Position numbers and translations under genes: made by a program. This document shows positions 62,325 through 64,000 of a DNA stretch of 64,000 nt, one piece after another. How positions within the stretch are numbered: the stretch's first letter is position 1; each line of letters starts with the position of its first letter. The notes beneath the pieces were generated by a model, which was given only the letters and a program-made list of their open reading frames with translations, was not told the DNA's origin and ran no database searches. Source of the stretch: Streptomyces sp. A3M-1-3 (GTDB lineage Bacteria > Actinomycetota > Actinomycetes > Streptomycetales > Streptomycetaceae); the NCBI RefSeq assembly GCF_024213665.1, contig NZ_JANAVP010000002.1, positions 6,021 to 70,020 on the forward strand, in the 5' to 3' direction.

Positions 62325-62810
62325 TCAGCGCCAGGGTTCGGACACCGAGCGCAGGATCGCGGCCGTGGCGACCGCCGCGGTGACCGCCTCGTGGCCCTTG
62401 TCCTCCTTCGAGCCGTCCAGACCGGCCCGGTCCAGCGCCTGCTCCTCGTCATCACAGGTCAGGACGCCGAAGCCGACGGGGACGCCGGTGTCGATGGAGA
62501 CCTGGGTGAGGCCCTGAGTGACGCCTTGGCACACGTACTCGAAGTGTGGCGTGCCGCCGCGGATGACGACACCCAGCGCGACGATCGCGTCGTAACCGCG
62601 GCCCGCGAGGACCTTGGCGACGACCGGCAGCTCGAAGCTGCCGGGGACGCGCAGCAGGGTCGGCTCGTCGATGCCCAGCTCGTGCAGGGCGCGCAGGGCG
62701 CCGTTGACGAGACCGTCCATGATCTTCTCGTGCCACTGCGCCGCGATCACGGCGACCCGGAGGTCACCGCAGTTCTTCACGCTCAGTTCGGGTGCGCCCT
62801 TGCCGCTCAC
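62325..62810 (-). CDS. ribH: 6,7-dimethyl-8-ribityllumazine synthase
   Basis: 161-residue lumazine synthase (EC 2.5.1.78), the penultimate step of riboflavin synthesis. Motifs: [54 protein letters not shown] with the catalytic His, and [20 protein letters not shown]. It lies 52 bp downstream of ribBA and upstream of hisE in one direction. Confidence 0.97.
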   Translation of the reverse strand: MSGKGAPELSVKNCGDLRVAVIAAQWHEKIMDGLVNGALRALHELGIDEPTLLRVPGSFELPVVAKVLAGRGYDAIVALGVVIRGGTPHFEYVCQGVTQGLTQVSIDTGVPVGFGVLTCDDEEQALDRAGLDGSKEDKGHEAVTAAVATAAILRSVSEPWR

Positions 62811-62862
62811 AGCTCTCCTCGGTTCTTGTGCACTGTCGTTGTACTGCTTGCCTACTGCTTGC

Positions 62863-64000
62863 CTACTGATTGCCGCAGGTGGACGCGGCGGCCGCGTCCA
62901 GCCAGGGCAGGTCGTGCCCCATCCGGTCCCGCTTGGTCTGCAGGTACCGGAGATTGTGCTCGCCCGCCTGGACAGCCATCGGCTCCCGTCCGCTGACCGT
63001 CAGGCCGTGCCGGACGAGTGCGGCGGTCTTCTCGGGGTTGTTCGTCATCAGCCGCACGCTGCGTACGCCCAGGTCGTCGAGGATCTGGGCGCCGGCCGCG
63101 TAGTCGCGGGCGTCGGCGGGCAGGCCGAGTTCCAGGTTGGCGTCCAGGGTGTCCCGGCCGCGCTCCTGGAGTTCGTACGCGCGCAGCTTGGACATCAGCC
63201 CGATGCCCCGGCCTTCGTGGCCGCGGAGGTAGACCACGACGCCGCGGCCCTCGTCCTTGATCCGCTCCATGGAGGCGTGCAGTTGAGGGCCGCAGTCGCA
63301 GCGCAGCGAGTGGAAGATGTCGCCCGTCAGGCATTCGGAGTGCATGCGGACTACGACGTCCGCGCCGTCGCCGATGTCCCCGTGGACGAGGGCGACATGC
63401 TCGACGCCGTCGACGGTGGAGCGGTAGCCGTACGCGGTGAACTCGCCGAAGGCGGTGGGCAGCCGGACCTCGGCCTCGCGCCGGACGGTGGGCTCGGACG
63501 AGCGGCGGTAGGCGATCAGGTCCTCGATGGAGATGATCGTCAGGCCGTGCTTGCGGGCGAACGGGATCAGCTCGGGCAGCCGCAGCATCACCCCGTCCTC
63601 GCCCGCGATCTCGACGATGGCGCCGGCCGGGCGCAGCCCCGCGAGGCGGGCGAGGTCGACGGCGGCCTCGGTGTGGCCGTCGCGGATCAGTACGCCGCCG
63701 GGCTTGGCGCGCAGCGGGAAGATGTGGCCGGGGCGGACGAAGTCGCCGGCGGTGCTGACGCCGTCGGCCAGCAGCCGGAGGGTGATCGCGCGGTCGGCGG
63801 CGGAGATGCCGGTGCTCACCCCGTGGGCGGCGGAGGCGTCGACCGAGACGGTGAAGGCGGTGCGCATCGACTCGGTGTTGTTCTCGACCATCTGGGGCAG
63901 GTCGAGCCGGTCGAGTTCCGGCCCCTCCATGGGGGCGCAGATCAGACCGCGGCACTCGCTCATCATGAACGCGATGATCTCGGGGGTGGCCTTCTCGGCG
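62863..64000 (-). CDS. ribBA: Bifunctional DHBP synthase/GTP cyclohydrolase II (partial)
   Basis: The reading frame is open to the window edge, so the N-terminus (about 45 residues upstream of MMSECRGL) is missing. The RibB part shows [57 protein letters not shown]. The RibA part begins near [15 protein letters not shown] and has the zinc site [20 protein letters not shown], the catalytic [14 protein letters not shown] and [12 protein letters not shown]. Together they supply both riboflavin precursors, from ribulose 5-phosphate and GTP (EC 4.1.99.12 and 3.5.4.25). Any FMN riboswitch would be further upstream, outside the window. Confidence 0.96.
   Translation of the reverse strand, partial: AEKATPEIIAFMMSECRGLICAPMEGPELDRLDLPQMVENNTESMRTAFTVSVDASAAHGVSTGISAADRAITLRLLADGVSTAGDFVRPGHIFPLRAKPGGVLIRDGHTEAAVDLARLAGLRPAGAIVEIAGEDGVMLRLPELIPFARKHGLTIISIEDLIAYRRSSEPTVRREAEVRLPTAFGEFTAYGYRSTVDGVEHVALVHGDIGDGADVVVRMHSECLTGDIFHSLRCDCGPQLHASMERIKDEGRGVVVYLRGHEGRGIGLMSKLRAYELQERGRDTLDANLELGLPADARDYAAGAQILDDLGVRSVRLMTNNPEKTAALVRHGLTVSGREPMAVQAGEHNLRYLQTKRDRMGHDLPWLDAAAASTCGNQ

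Overview
The window is a high-GC actinobacterial chromosome segment with strong G/C third-position bias, many GTG and leaderless-looking starts, and genes typical of Streptomyces: an SmeA/SffA sporulation pair, a CvnABCD conservon, RbpA behind a sigma-R-type promoter, and polyprenol-phosphate-mannose synthase. From memory, the gene order from crr-ptsI to ribBA-ribH-hisE-hisG matches a core-arm region of Streptomyces coelicolor (about SCO1390 to SCO1441). Species cannot be assigned from the sequence alone.

Region by region. 1-10.2 kb: the end of crr and complete ptsI (sugar PTS), a conserved hypothetical, acetoacetyl-CoA synthetase, a GH31 glycosidase, a GNAT, a NUDIX hydrolase, a VanX-type dipeptidase, a short-chain dehydrogenase remnant and a DUF962 membrane protein. 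10.5-17.8 kb: glpFK, then a CvnABCD operon transcribed towards it, with a divergent small membrane protein. 17.8-20.3 kb: a decayed locus with an intact Rieske ferredoxin beside a broken FAD/GcvT oxidoreductase that is joined by deletion to a broken Rieske oxygenase alpha subunit. 20.2-28.1 kb: a three-gene SMC operon that resembles JetABC/MksFEB (Wadjet-type) systems, with no JetD-like nuclease gene. 28.3-30.5 kb: 5-oxoprolinase pxpABC. 30.9-34.0 kb: a GDSL hydrolase and two GT4 glycosyltransferases. 34.2-38.3 kb: a HEAT-like protein, an ankyrin protein and smeA-sffA. 38.4-45 kb: a MocR regulator divergent from yczE, a GDPD, an MFS permease, rbpA, fxsA and ppm1. 45.4-55.5 kb: amidohydrolase, Lrp/AsnC, a phosphotransferase, a frameshifted lipocalin-like gene, acyl-CoA dehydrogenase, a TetR remnant with an unlisted 50-residue membrane protein, an acetyltransferase, a C39-like secreted protein and a small kinase. 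55.9-64 kb: a stand-alone EccA-like AAA ATPase, a pair of CNNM/CBS membrane proteins, a PH-like protein, and hisG, hisE, ribH and ribBA.

Most of the window is ordinary chromosome. The parts that stand out are the SMC operon, which carries a Gly-rich repeat insert, an Asp-Asn Walker B and an 8-bp x 8 microsatellite between its second and third genes; the decayed FAD/Rieske locus; and a set of six broken positions that would each be restored by adding one base. The last point leaves open whether those genes are true pseudogenes or contain sequencing errors.
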